The translations under genes were made by a program, and so were the position numbers. The notes below the pieces were generated by a model. It ran no database searches. It was not told where the DNA came from and saw only the letters and a list, made by a program, of their open reading frames with translations. A stretch of 6,802 nt of DNA from Micavibrio aeruginosavorus. GTDB lineage: Bacteria; Pseudomonadota; Alphaproteobacteria; Micavibrionales; Micavibrionaceae. Location: contig QFQB01000102.1 in the NCBI GenBank assembly GCA_003241475.1, positions 1 to 6,802 of the forward strand. The letters run 5' to 3'. Each line of letters opens with the position of its first letter. Positions within the stretch are counted from its first letter, which is position 1. Shown here piece by piece: positions 1 to 6,378 of the stretch.

Positions 1-710
1 GCGTTGTTTTCGTTACTGGCGGGCTTGATCGCAAGCCACCGCCGTTCATGCTCTTGATGAAAAAAGATATGGGCGGCGCAGCGCATGTTCTTGGCCTTGC
101 GCATGCCGTCATGACCTTGAATATTCCGGTGCGCTTGCGCGTGCTTATAGCGGCGGCGGAAAACAGCGTCGGCGGAGAATCTTTCCGTCCGGGCGATGTC
201 ATCCCTTCGCGCAAAGGATTGAGCGTGGAGATAGGCGATACAGATGCCGAAGGTCGTCTTGTGGTCGGAGACGCCTTGACCTACGCCTGTGAAGGCGACA
301 AAAAGCCCGAACTGGTTGTCGATTTCTGTACCCTGACGGGCTCCGCGCGGGCGGCTTTGGGATACGACATTCCGGCGTTTTTTTCCAACCGCGAATCCTT
401 GCAGGATCAAATCAAAGAACACGGCCAAATGAACGAAGACCCTGTGTGGCCATTGCCGCTGTGGCAACCCTACGTAAAGGAAATGAGCAGTAACATTGCA
501 GATCTGAGCAATGTCGGCTCCGGCAAAGCAGGCGCTATCCATGGCGCCCTCTTCCTCCAGCAATTCATCGATCCATCGGTGGATTGGGTTCATTTGGACT
601 GTTATGCATGGGAGCAGTCCGGGAAGGCAGGACGCCCGCAAGGCGGTGCTGATACCGGCATGCGGGCGATCCTGAAGTTGATCGAGACGCGTTACGCCGT
701 CTCGAATTGA
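1..710 (+). CDS. Leucyl aminopeptidase family (M17) peptidase, C-terminal part, 5' truncated by window start
   Basis: Cytosolic M17 metallopeptidases remove N-terminal residues from peptides using two metal ions, normally as hexamers. The reading frame is open from base 3, upstream of the first ATG at 48, so the gene enters from outside the window; about 235 codons are visible. Family landmarks in order: the TGG-L-D-x-K-P loop at 15-38, with the catalytic-type Lys at 33-35; MLLMKKDMGGAA starting at 48, with metal-ligand Asp at 66-68; and DTDAEGRL, with metal ligands Asp 243-245 and Glu 249-251 and the active-site Arg at 255-257. The C-terminal W-V-H-L-D...W...GRPQGG ending suits the shorter alphaproteobacterial 'leucyl aminopeptidase family' branch rather than classical PepA. 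One oddity: the first metal-ligand Asp (expected FDTGG) reads Val (FVTGG, codon 12-14). The next codons also depart from the family, so edge error is likely. Stop TGA is at 708-710. Family sure; exact substrate unknown. Confidence 0.93.
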   Translation, partial: VVFVTGGLDRKPPPFMLLMKKDMGGAAHVLGLAHAVMTLNIPVRLRVLIAAAENSVGGESFRPGDVIPSRKGLSVEIGDTDAEGRLVVGDALTYACEGDKKPELVVDFCTLTGSARAALGYDIPAFFSNRESLQDQIKEHGQMNEDPVWPLPLWQPYVKEMSSNIADLSNVGSGKAGAIHGALFLQQFIDPSVDWVHLDCYAWEQSGKAGRPQGGADTGMRAILKLIETRYAVSN

Positions 711-717
711 GTTTTTT
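682..717 (+). terminator. Probable intrinsic terminator overlapping the end of the aminopeptidase gene
   Basis: A perfect 8-bp inverted repeat has arms at 682-689 (TCGAGACG) and 698-705 (CGTCTCGA) with an 8-base loop. After six bases (706-711) comes a run of six T (712-717). The hairpin lies inside the last codons of the aminopeptidase gene, and the T-run overlaps the stop codon of the convergent gene. The gap between stem and T-run is longer than ideal. The stem has no T-run on the minus strand, so it should act only on plus-strand transcripts. Confidence 0.5.
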
Positions 718-1318
718 ACATGATGCTGTGGACGTGGACTTCGCTTGCCCCGCGCTTGCGCAGAATAAGCTTGGCCAGCAATTCACGATCTTCATCAGGC
801 GTTCTCACCCATAATAGCAGTCCGCCTTTTTCGATCTGCTTTTGAATGTTGCGCGTGGCGCGGTCCCCCATGATTTTCGTAAGGACAGCGCCCAACGTTC
901 CCCCGCCCAGACCGCCGATAACAGCCGCCCCGATAATGGCCGGAAAGGCTACCGCGCCGCTTGCCAGCGCAAGTCCCATCGCGCCGGCATAGGTTCCAAC
1001 GCCAACAGCGGCCGCCGCGCCGATGGTTTTTTCTTCGGGACGGGTTGGAGCTTGTCTGGGTGTGCCGGCATGATCCATCGCCATGCGCGGATCAACCTCC
1101 CTTGCACCGAAAATATGCTCAAGTTCGCTACGCGATCCCATCACGGAAATATCCTGACGCGGAAAAGCCGTCCCCTCAAGATCCCGTATGGCATCCTGCA
1201 AATCCTGCGAATTTTGAAAAAGCCCAACGGCCTCACGAAACATCCCAGGTGTTTCATCTTGCGCGAGGCCATACGACGTGTACTCGAAATCGTGATTGTG
1301 CGTCTGTACGTAGTTCAT
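716..1318 (-). CDS. Conserved-type hypothetical protein: stress-protein-17M-like N-terminus plus glycine-rich hydrophobic segment
   Basis: This is a 200-aa protein I cannot name. Residues about 30-62 (EAVGLFQNSQDLQDAIRDL, then F-P-R-Q-D-I-S-V-M-G) resemble the start of the general stress protein 17M/YflT-like domain, a short alpha/beta unit with the pattern 'vaxFxxxxxaxxAIxxLexxgfxxxdISVmg'. Residues about 99-148 are Ala/Gly-rich and hydrophobic with glycine-zipper spacing, so they may enter or cross a membrane. The C-terminal part (about 160-200) has G-G-L-L-L-W-V and ends RGASEVHVHSIM, as in similar proteins where this tail follows the hydrophobic stretch. No signal peptide is seen. The start ATG at 1316-1318 is supported by an AAGGAG site at 7 bases. 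It lies 56 bases downstream of the Mur ligase gene, same strand, so may be cotranscribed. Its stop (716-718) is 5 bases from that of the convergent aminopeptidase gene. A stress-related role is inference from weak similarity. Confidence 0.78.
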   Translation of the reverse strand: MNYVQTHNHDFEYTSYGLAQDETPGMFREAVGLFQNSQDLQDAIRDLEGTAFPRQDISVMGSRSELEHIFGAREVDPRMAMDHAGTPRQAPTRPEEKTIGAAAAVGVGTYAGAMGLALASGAVAFPAIIGAAVIGGLGGGTLGAVLTKIMGDRATRNIQKQIEKGGLLLWVRTPDEDRELLAKLILRKRGASEVHVHSIM

Positions 1319-1325
1319 GGATTGT

Positions 1326-1331
1326 CTCCTT
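1326..1331 (-). promoter_or_regulatory. Ribosome binding site for the 200-aa protein
   Basis: On the minus strand this reads AAGGAG, a near-perfect Shine-Dalgarno sequence, 7 bases before the ATG at 1316-1318. It fixes the start of the 200-aa protein gene and shows that the gene can be translated independently of the Mur ligase gene upstream. Confidence 0.8.
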
Positions 1332-1374
1332 TCACAATATGCAAACAGGAAACGATGCCTATGAGTTCCGCCGG

Positions 1375-2769
1375 TTATGCAAGAGAATCAAGGATTTCAC
1401 GTGCAAAAAGGGATAGGGTGTCATCCCGCGCACCCATGATGACAACACGATCATCGGGCTTAACATCTTGAAGAAGCGTGTTTTTAAACGCATCCCGCCC
1501 TTCTAGCAAAACGGCATTGCCACCGTATTTTTTAACGGATTCTATAATGTTTACCGCCCCCACGGAGCGATCTACCGTGCCCCCCAGATAGAGGGGTTCA
1601 ACCATGTAGAGCCTGTCCGTAGAAGAAAGCCCTTGAGCAAAGCTTTGCGCCAATTCATCGCCCAGAAGCTTGAGGAAACCAAATCCATGCGGTTGAAAGA
1701 AAATATGCAAACGGCCAGGAAATTGTCGCAAGGTTGAAAGCGTCGCGGCCACTTTATCCGGGTTGTGCGCGAAATCATCCATCACTGTGATGCCGGATTT
1801 TACGCCGACGATTTCCATGCGGCGCTTTATGCCTTCGAACCGCGAAAGAAGGTTTGCCGCTTTTTCCAAATCCACGCCCGCAACCTGCGCAACGCACAAG
1901 GCCGCGAGCGCGTTGGAAACATTGTGCGCTCCCGGAACATTCAGCGTCAGGGGGATCACCTTCTCATCCGCACGAACAATAACATCGACGCCGTTGGCCC
2001 GATGGGTCATGGCACCAGCCATCAAGTCTGCCCGCGCCCCATTGGTGCTGTAAGTTACCACACTGCCCTTGAAGCCGTCGGCCATTTTCAAAAGATCAGG
2101 ATCATCGGCGTTAAGCACAGCCGTTCTCGTGTTCGCCAAAAAGCCGGAGAACATCGCCTGTAGCTCTTCCATCGGTTGGTGGTCCAGCGAAATATTGTGA
2201 ATGACCGCTATCTCGGATTGATATTGGCGAACAATATCCATGCCGTCGCTTTCATCGATTTCGGTAACGAAAATATCTCCCTCGCCTACAAATGCCGTGG
2301 AGTACGGATTGTCATGAGCGTAATTGCGAAAAATCCCGCCGTTGTTGATGGTCGGGTCTAGCCCACCTTCCTTCAAGATGAACCCGATCATGCCTGTTGT
2401 CGTCGTCTTGCCGCTGGTACCGGAAACGGCGATGCGTGTTTTGGCCTTGTTGAACAATTCCACCAAAAGCTCGGCGCGTTTTACAATCGGCAATCCCGCT
2501 TTCTTTGCCGCCGCGATGTCGGGAACTGTATCCTCAACAGCCTTTGAGATCACCAAAGCATGCAAATTATCGGTGATTCCAGATCCGTCCTGCGGATGTA
2601 GCACAATGCCTTGTTGCTCTATCCATGCGAATTTTTCCGGCGTGCGCCCCTGGTCATAGGAGCGGTCCGAACCCGAAACCGTAAAGCCCATGCCTTTCAA
2701 AATCACCGCCAGCGGCAACATGCCGCTACCGCCGATACCGCAGACAAAATAATGTAGCTTGGAAGACAC
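1375..2769 (-). CDS. Mur ligase family protein (MurC/Mpl type, COG0773-like)
   Basis: This 464-aa protein is an ATP-dependent amide ligase of peptidoglycan metabolism, acting in the cytoplasm. MurC adds L-Ala to UDP-N-acetylmuramate; Mpl reattaches recycled tripeptide. Three Mur domains are visible. The N-terminal Rossmann part has GIGGSGM at 11-17 and VSGSD at 31-35. The central ATPase has the P-loop GTSGKTTTT at 117-125, EIDESDG at 170-176, HNISLDH at 191-197, NADDP at 220-224 and AHNVSNALAA at 281-290. The C-terminal ligase domain has GIKRRMEIVG at 313-322, DDFAHNPDK at 331-339, FQPHGFG at 358-364 and GARDD at 446-450. The length suits either enzyme. The stand-alone position, away from any division/cell-wall cluster, and the FQPHGFG and GGTVDRSVG signatures (classical MurC has FQPHRYTRT) point to a MurC paralogue or Mpl-like ligase rather than housekeeping MurC; substrate unresolved. 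The start is GTG (2769-2767), one base overlapping the lipoprotein stop, with no clear Shine-Dalgarno, which suggests translational coupling. Stop TAA is at 1377-1375. Confidence 0.88.
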   Translation of the reverse strand: MSSKLHYFVCGIGGSGMLPLAVILKGMGFTVSGSDRSYDQGRTPEKFAWIEQQGIVLHPQDGSGITDNLHALVISKAVEDTVPDIAAAKKAGLPIVKRAELLVELFNKAKTRIAVSGTSGKTTTTGMIGFILKEGGLDPTINNGGIFRNYAHDNPYSTAFVGEGDIFVTEIDESDGMDIVRQYQSEIAVIHNISLDHQPMEELQAMFSGFLANTRTAVLNADDPDLLKMADGFKGSVVTYSTNGARADLMAGAMTHRANGVDVIVRADEKVIPLTLNVPGAHNVSNALAALCVAQVAGVDLEKAANLLSRFEGIKRRMEIVGVKSGITVMDDFAHNPDKVAATLSTLRQFPGRLHIFFQPHGFGFLKLLGDELAQSFAQGLSSTDRLYMVEPLYLGGTVDRSVGAVNIIESVKKYGGNAVLLEGRDAFKNTLLQDVKPDDRVVIMGARDDTLSLFAREILDSLA

Positions 2770-3470
2770 TAGCGGTTAAAGACCGTCGGGTTCATAGAAT
2801 GGTTTAATTCTTCCGCCGAGGACCCTTTCAAGCTACCAGAGGGTACAGCAGACGATGATGTAGCCGGAGCCGCGGGCATTGGTGTCGGTGTCGTAGGTGT
2901 TGCAGTCCTGGCGCCTGCAAATGGATTACTATCCAGAATTTGCTCCCGTTTGGTTACGCCGCGCGGCATATATTGGCTATCACTTACGATACGCGGGTGA
3001 TTGGGGCCGTAATCTTCTATTGCCTGTTCGTAAGGATTGGGCACATCCTTGTTGTGATAGTCCGGCAACTCAAAGCCCGGGGTTGGTACACCAACAAAAT
3101 CGACCGTAATCACTTCGGGGTATTCATAGAGACCACCAGCGAAATGATCGAAGGTCGCGCCTGGAACAACACCCGTCGTGACATCAGCATAGGCCCAGTC
3201 ATGAATTTCCGTGTCGACCATGACGGCTTTGCGGCGGTTACCCGGCGCATAGCAATCAACCATCAAAGGTTTGTGGGAGCGCATGATGGTCGTTTTTTGA
3301 CCAGTCACCATTTTATACGCAACGCCGTTGTTCAAATTACATTCAGCATTATAAGCGCCCGGCGTTGCCAACGTAATTTCCTGAGTCTGTCCTCCGGCGA
3401 TCGTGCCACAGGCAGAAAGGAGTACGGCAGAAGATAGGGCGAGAATTTTTGTAGAATGGCTCATGAACAT
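2769..3470 (-). CDS. Predicted lipoprotein of unknown function
   Basis: This is a 233-aa exported protein. Residues 1-21 form a lipoprotein signal: a Lys at 8, a hydrophobic stretch at 9-18 and a lipobox L18-S19-A20-C21, so Cys21 should be lipidated and the protein anchored in the inner or outer membrane, facing the periplasm. After the Cys comes GTIAGGQTQEITLATPGA, typical of small lipoproteins with a beta-rich domain ('CGT/SI...G..Q.I...T.PGA'). That domain (about 28-125) holds Cys44 and Cys73, possibly a disulfide, and V-P-G-A-T-F-D-H-F-A-G-G at 102-113. The C-terminal 187-212 is a low-complexity Thr/Pro/Ala/Ser stretch, likely a flexible linker. An in-frame ATG at 3462-3464 (Met3) lies 9 bases from the GGAAA site, against 3 bases for the ATG at 3468-3470, so Met3 may be the true start. 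The stop TAG (2771-2769) overlaps the GTG of the Mur ligase gene. This suggests an envelope role; the specific function is not recognised. Confidence 0.83.
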   Translation of the reverse strand: MFMSHSTKILALSSAVLLSACGTIAGGQTQEITLATPGAYNAECNLNNGVAYKMVTGQKTTIMRSHKPLMVDCYAPGNRRKAVMVDTEIHDWAYADVTTGVVPGATFDHFAGGLYEYPEVITVDFVGVPTPGFELPDYHNKDVPNPYEQAIEDYGPNHPRIVSDSQYMPRGVTKREQILDSNPFAGARTATPTTPTPMPAAPATSSSAVPSGSLKGSSAEELNHSMNPTVFNR

Positions 3471-3473
3471 GAC

Positions 3474-3478
3474 TTTCC
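3474..3478 (-). promoter_or_regulatory. Weak ribosome binding site deciding the lipoprotein start
   Basis: The minus strand reads GGAAA here. It is 3 bases from the first ATG (3470-3468), which is too close, and 9 bases from the second in-frame ATG (3464-3462), which is normal. The spacing therefore favours initiation at the second ATG, shortening the signal peptide by two residues. Confidence 0.5.
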
Positions 3479-3532
3479 GGACGGAATCAAAGACCCCCCT
3501 AGATTACCGTAAAGCATCTGCGTTGCAAAGGA

Positions 3533-6142
3533 TTAGGCCGCGGCTCGCGCCTTTGTCCCCGGTGGCGTGATGGCAAAATCCAGATGCTCACCTTTGACGG
3601 TGACTCGTACCTGTGCGCCGTCTTCAACTTTACCTTCAAGGATCAATTCAGCCAGTTTGTTCTGCAATTCGGTCTGGATTACCCGTTTGAGCGGACGCGC
3701 GCCGTAAGCAGGATCGTATCCTTTTTCGGCGAGCCATTTTTTGGCGGAAACCTCAACCGTGAGCTCGACACGGCGACCGGCCAACAACTTGTGCAAATAG
3801 CCAAGCTGGATATCGACGATGCCCGTCATCTGGTCGCGCCCCAGGCGGCGGAACAGCAGGATTTCATCCAAACGGTTCAAGAATTCCGGACGGAAGGCGG
3901 CCCGTACAGCATCCATCACCTTGCTTCGCGCGGACTCGACATCCTGCCCGTCTTCCAGATTGACAAGATGTTCGGCGCCAAGGTTCGAGGTCATGATTAA
4001 AACCGTGTTCGTGAAGTCAACAGTACGCCCCTGACCGTCGGTTAGTCGTCCATCGTCAAGCACTTGCAAGAGGATGTTGAAGACATCGGGGTGTGCCTTT
4101 TCCACCTCGTCGAACAAGACAACCTGATACGGACGGCGGCGGACGGCTTCGGTCAACGCGCCACCCTCTTCATACCCGACATACCCTGGCGGTGCGCCGA
4201 TCATGCGCGCTACGGAATGTTTTTCCATATATTCAGACATATCCATGCGGACCATGGCCGTATCGTCATCGAACAGGAATTCAGCCAAAGCTTTGGTCAA
4301 TTCGGTTTTGCCAACGCCGGTCGGACCAAGGAACAAGAACGACCCGATCGGACGGTTGGGAGATTGTAAACCTGCGCGGCTTCGACGTACGGCATTCGCC
4401 ACGGCTTTGACCGCGGCATCCTGCCCGACAACCCGTTCCTTGAGCTTGGATTCCATCTGGAGGAGCTTTTCACGCTCGCCTTCCAGCATTTTATCCACAG
4501 GGATGCCCGTCCACTTGCTCACAACCGCCGCGATGTCGCTCTCGGTTACTTCCTCATTAATCATGCTTGCACCATGGACTTTGGCGGCTTCGGCCAAACG
4601 GCGCTCAAGCTCGGGGATACGGCTGTACTTCAGCTCGGACGCCTTGCCCCAATCGGAATCCCGCTCCGCCTGCTCCAGCTCGATCCGCGCGCGGTCCAGT
4701 TCTTCGGTCACCTTCTGGGACGAATTGAGCTTTTCTTTTTCCGCATTCCACTGGCCGGTCAAATCGGCGGATTGCTTTTCCAGAGTCTGGAGTTCTTCTT
4801 CCAGCTTTTTAAAGCGGTCCTTCGACGCCGTGTCCGTTTCGCGGGAGAGAGCGACGCGCTCGATTTTCAGCTGTACGATGCGGCGGTCCAGTTCGTCGAT
4901 TTCCTCCGGTTTGGAATCCACCTGCATCCGCAGACGGCTTGATGCTTCGTCGATCAGGTCGATCGCTTTGTCCGGCAAAAAGCGGTCCGTGATATAGCGG
5001 TTGGACATGGTTGCGGCGGAAACGATGGCCCCGTCCGTGATGCGTACACCGTGATGCGCTTCGTATTTTTCTTTCAACCCCCGGAGGATAGAGATCGTAT
5101 CTTCAACCGTTGGCTCAGGAACGAATACGGGCTGGAAACGGCGCGCCAGAGCCGCGTCTTTCTCAATATGCTTGCGGTATTCTTCCAGAGTCGTCGCGCC
5201 GACCATATGAAGCTCGCCCCGCGCCAGCGCAGGTTTGAGCATATTGGACGCATCCATCGCTCCATCCGCTTTTCCAGCACCTACAAGAGTATGCAACTCA
5301 TCCAAAAACAGTATGATTTCACCCGTTGCGTTCTTTACCTCGTCCAGTACGGCTTTAAGGCGCTCTTCGAATTCTCCGCGGAACTTCGCCCCAGCGATCA
5401 TGGAACCAAGATCCAGCGCCATGAGCTTTTTATTCTTAAGGGATTCAGGGACATCGCCGTTGATGATGCGAAGCGCCAAGCCTTCGATAATGGCCGTTTT
5501 ACCCACCCCCGGCTCCCCGATCAGGACCGGATTGTTCTTCGTACGGCGGGAGAGAATCTGAATCGTACGGCGGATTTCTTCATCACGGCCGATAATGGGG
5601 TCCAGCTTTCCATCCCGAGCATCTTTGGTCAGATCTCGGGCGTATTTGGCCAGCGCCTCGAAACTATCCTCGGCGTTGGCGGAATCCGCCGTACGCCCTT
5701 TGCGCATGGCATTGATGGCCTGATTGACCGTGGTGGCATTCATACCCGCGTCGGCCATAATGCCGCCGATTTCGGACGTCGCCCGCGCCATAACCATCGA
5801 TTGGAAAACGCGCTCTACCGTGACGTACTTGTCGCCTGCTTTTTCCGCCAAATTCATCGCGTTATCGATGATTTTTGATAAATCGGTTGAAATACGCAAC
5901 CCGCCGGCGCCGCCGCCGCTGACCTGCGGTAATTTGGCCAATGCCACCTCGGTCGCCTTTTTCATGCGTGCCGTCGTGCCGCCAGCCGCCTGAACAAGGC
6001 GGTCCGTGAGACCATCCTCGTCATCCAGCATCACTTTGAGTAGATGTTCCGGCTCCAGCGACTGATGATCGCTTCGCATGGCGAGCGTCTGGGCTTTTTG
6101 CAGGAGAGATTTTGTTTTTTCTGTAAACTTGTCGAATTCCAT
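3533..6142 (-). CDS. clpB: ATP-dependent chaperone ClpB (Hsp100 disaggregase)
   Basis: ClpB is a cytosolic hexameric AAA+ machine that, with DnaK/DnaJ/GrpE, pulls polypeptides out of heat-induced aggregates. The gene is full length at 869 aa (E. coli 857). Domains: Clp N-domain about 1-145; first ATPase with Walker A GEPGVGKT 209-216, Walker B ending D281-E282 and Arg fingers R334/R335; coiled-coil M-domain about 405-525, rich in Glu/Lys/Arg; second ATPase with Walker A GPTGVGKT 606-613, Walker B ending D678-E679, Arg finger R757 in FLNRLDE, and sensor-2 GARPLKR 814-820. Pore loops are GAKFRGEFE (251-259) and GYVGY (653-657). The M-domain and lack of a ClpP-binding IGF/L loop separate it from ClpA/ClpC. 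In the first pore loop the usual Tyr is Phe254, a conservative change. The ATG at 6142-6140 has AAGAGGA just upstream. It follows a terminated DUF4167 gene and precedes the lipoprotein gene by 62 bases. Heat-shock (RpoH) control is expected from the family. Confidence 0.99.
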   Translation of the reverse strand: MEFDKFTEKTKSLLQKAQTLAMRSDHQSLEPEHLLKVMLDDEDGLTDRLVQAAGGTTARMKKATEVALAKLPQVSGGGAGGLRISTDLSKIIDNAMNLAEKAGDKYVTVERVFQSMVMARATSEIGGIMADAGMNATTVNQAINAMRKGRTADSANAEDSFEALAKYARDLTKDARDGKLDPIIGRDEEIRRTIQILSRRTKNNPVLIGEPGVGKTAIIEGLALRIINGDVPESLKNKKLMALDLGSMIAGAKFRGEFEERLKAVLDEVKNATGEIILFLDELHTLVGAGKADGAMDASNMLKPALARGELHMVGATTLEEYRKHIEKDAALARRFQPVFVPEPTVEDTISILRGLKEKYEAHHGVRITDGAIVSAATMSNRYITDRFLPDKAIDLIDEASSRLRMQVDSKPEEIDELDRRIVQLKIERVALSRETDTASKDRFKKLEEELQTLEKQSADLTGQWNAEKEKLNSSQKVTEELDRARIELEQAERDSDWGKASELKYSRIPELERRLAEAAKVHGASMINEEVTESDIAAVVSKWTGIPVDKMLEGEREKLLQMESKLKERVVGQDAAVKAVANAVRRSRAGLQSPNRPIGSFLFLGPTGVGKTELTKALAEFLFDDDTAMVRMDMSEYMEKHSVARMIGAPPGYVGYEEGGALTEAVRRRPYQVVLFDEVEKAHPDVFNILLQVLDDGRLTDGQGRTVDFTNTVLIMTSNLGAEHLVNLEDGQDVESARSKVMDAVRAAFRPEFLNRLDEILLFRRLGRDQMTGIVDIQLGYLHKLLAGRRVELTVEVSAKKWLAEKGYDPAYGARPLKRVIQTELQNKLAELILEGKVEDGAQVRVTVKGEHLDFAITPPGTKARAAA

Positions 6143-6146
6143 AGGA

Positions 6147-6153
6147 TCCTCTT
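6147..6153 (-). promoter_or_regulatory. Ribosome binding site of clpB
   Basis: The minus strand reads AAGAGGA, with its GAGG core 5 bases before the clpB ATG at 6142-6140. This supports the chosen start, as does the family-typical N-terminus MEFDKFTEK. Confidence 0.75.
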
Positions 6154-6164
6154 AAGAAGCAATC

Positions 6165-6194
6165 ATTGTGGCAGGTTGGACCGCCTTCATCAAG
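6165..6194 (-). promoter_or_regulatory. Candidate proximal clpB promoter (second CTTGAT box)
   Basis: The minus strand has CTTGATG at 6194-6188, then 17 bases, then CACAAT at 6170-6165. The CTTGA core matches the -35 of heat-shock (RpoH) promoters, and CACAAT matches four of six bases of the housekeeping -10. The start point would be about 6158, giving a very short leader of about 15 bases. Judged by eye; it is an alternative to the distal candidate. Confidence 0.25.
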
Positions 6195-6221
6195 CACGGG
6201 ACAACTCTGATACTACTCCAC

Positions 6222-6252
6222 AATATCTAAGATTTCCCTGCTGCAGATCAAG
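6222..6252 (-). promoter_or_regulatory. Candidate distal clpB promoter (CTTGAT / GATATT)
   Basis: On the minus strand, CTTGATC at 6252-6246 is followed 18 bases later by GATATT at 6227-6222. CTTGA is the conserved -35 core of RpoH-dependent promoters and also gives a four-of-six match to the housekeeping -35. It lies in the only open intergenic stretch before clpB, downstream of the DUF4167 terminator, where a clpB promoter has to be. The -10 does not match the C-rich heat-shock form well, so the sigma factor is uncertain. Confidence 0.35.
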
Positions 6253-6302
6253 GGCTTAGAAACAAACCAACTGGCATTCTATCGTATGTGGCCTTTGAAT
6301 AA

Positions 6303-6340
6303 GACAAAAAAGAAAAGCGGGCACCGTGAAGCCCGCTTTT
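6303..6340 (-). terminator. Strong intrinsic terminator after the DUF4167 gene
   Basis: A perfect 10-bp inverted repeat has arms at 6313-6322 (AAAAGCGGGC on the plus strand) and 6331-6340 (GCCCGCTTTT) around an 8-base loop. Read on the minus strand, the GC-rich stem is followed by CTTTTTTG at 6312-6305, a classical Rho-independent terminator. It starts 38 bases after the DUF4167 stop codon and separates that gene from clpB. On the plus strand no T-run follows beyond the four T of the stem, so it is directional. Confidence 0.88.
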
Positions 6341-6378
6341 CAAATTACTACAAATAATTACGCCGTATTGTTAAAGTA

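Larger units (their letters stand above)
6143..6302. other. Intergenic leader between the DUF4167 terminator and clpB
   Basis: These 160 bases carry no open frame with a supported start. They contain the clpB ribosome binding site and two CTTGAT boxes that are promoter candidates. I found no CIRCE-type inverted repeat (TTAGCACTC-N9-GAGTGCTAA), so HrcA control is not indicated. Confidence 0.5.

Noticed and set aside
1319..1374. Possible promoter before the 200-aa protein (CATATT as -10, minus strand)
   Set aside because: There is no acceptable -35 at proper spacing. The 56-base gap is equally consistent with cotranscription from the Mur ligase gene.
842..1471. 209-codon plus-strand open frame opposite the 200-aa protein gene
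   Set aside because: It has no good ribosome binding site and no recognisable motif, and it crosses the intergenic gap and the end of the Mur ligase gene. The minus-strand gene has a strong AAGGAG site and domain-like features.
3471..3532. Possible promoter (TTGCAA, 16 bases, TAATCT, minus strand) or clpB terminator in the 62-base gap between clpB and the lipoprotein gene
   Set aside because: The -10 matches only three of six bases, and no stable hairpin with a T-run is present. Neither call is strong enough to list.
4203..4997. 264-codon plus-strand open frame within clpB
   Set aside because: Its product is a Ser/Arg-rich low-complexity string, typical of the complement of a Glu/Leu/Arg-rich coiled-coil coding region; it has no supported start.
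5051..5878. 275-codon open frame on the plus strand, antisense to clpB
   Set aside because: It lies wholly inside clpB, whose protein matches the family along its whole length. The antisense product shows no recognisable domain and is biased as expected for a reverse-frame shadow.
6143..6156. Adjacent palindromes AGGATCCT and CTTAAG before clpB
   Set aside because: They are short palindromes that overlap the ribosome binding site and occur readily by chance; there is no evidence of an operator.
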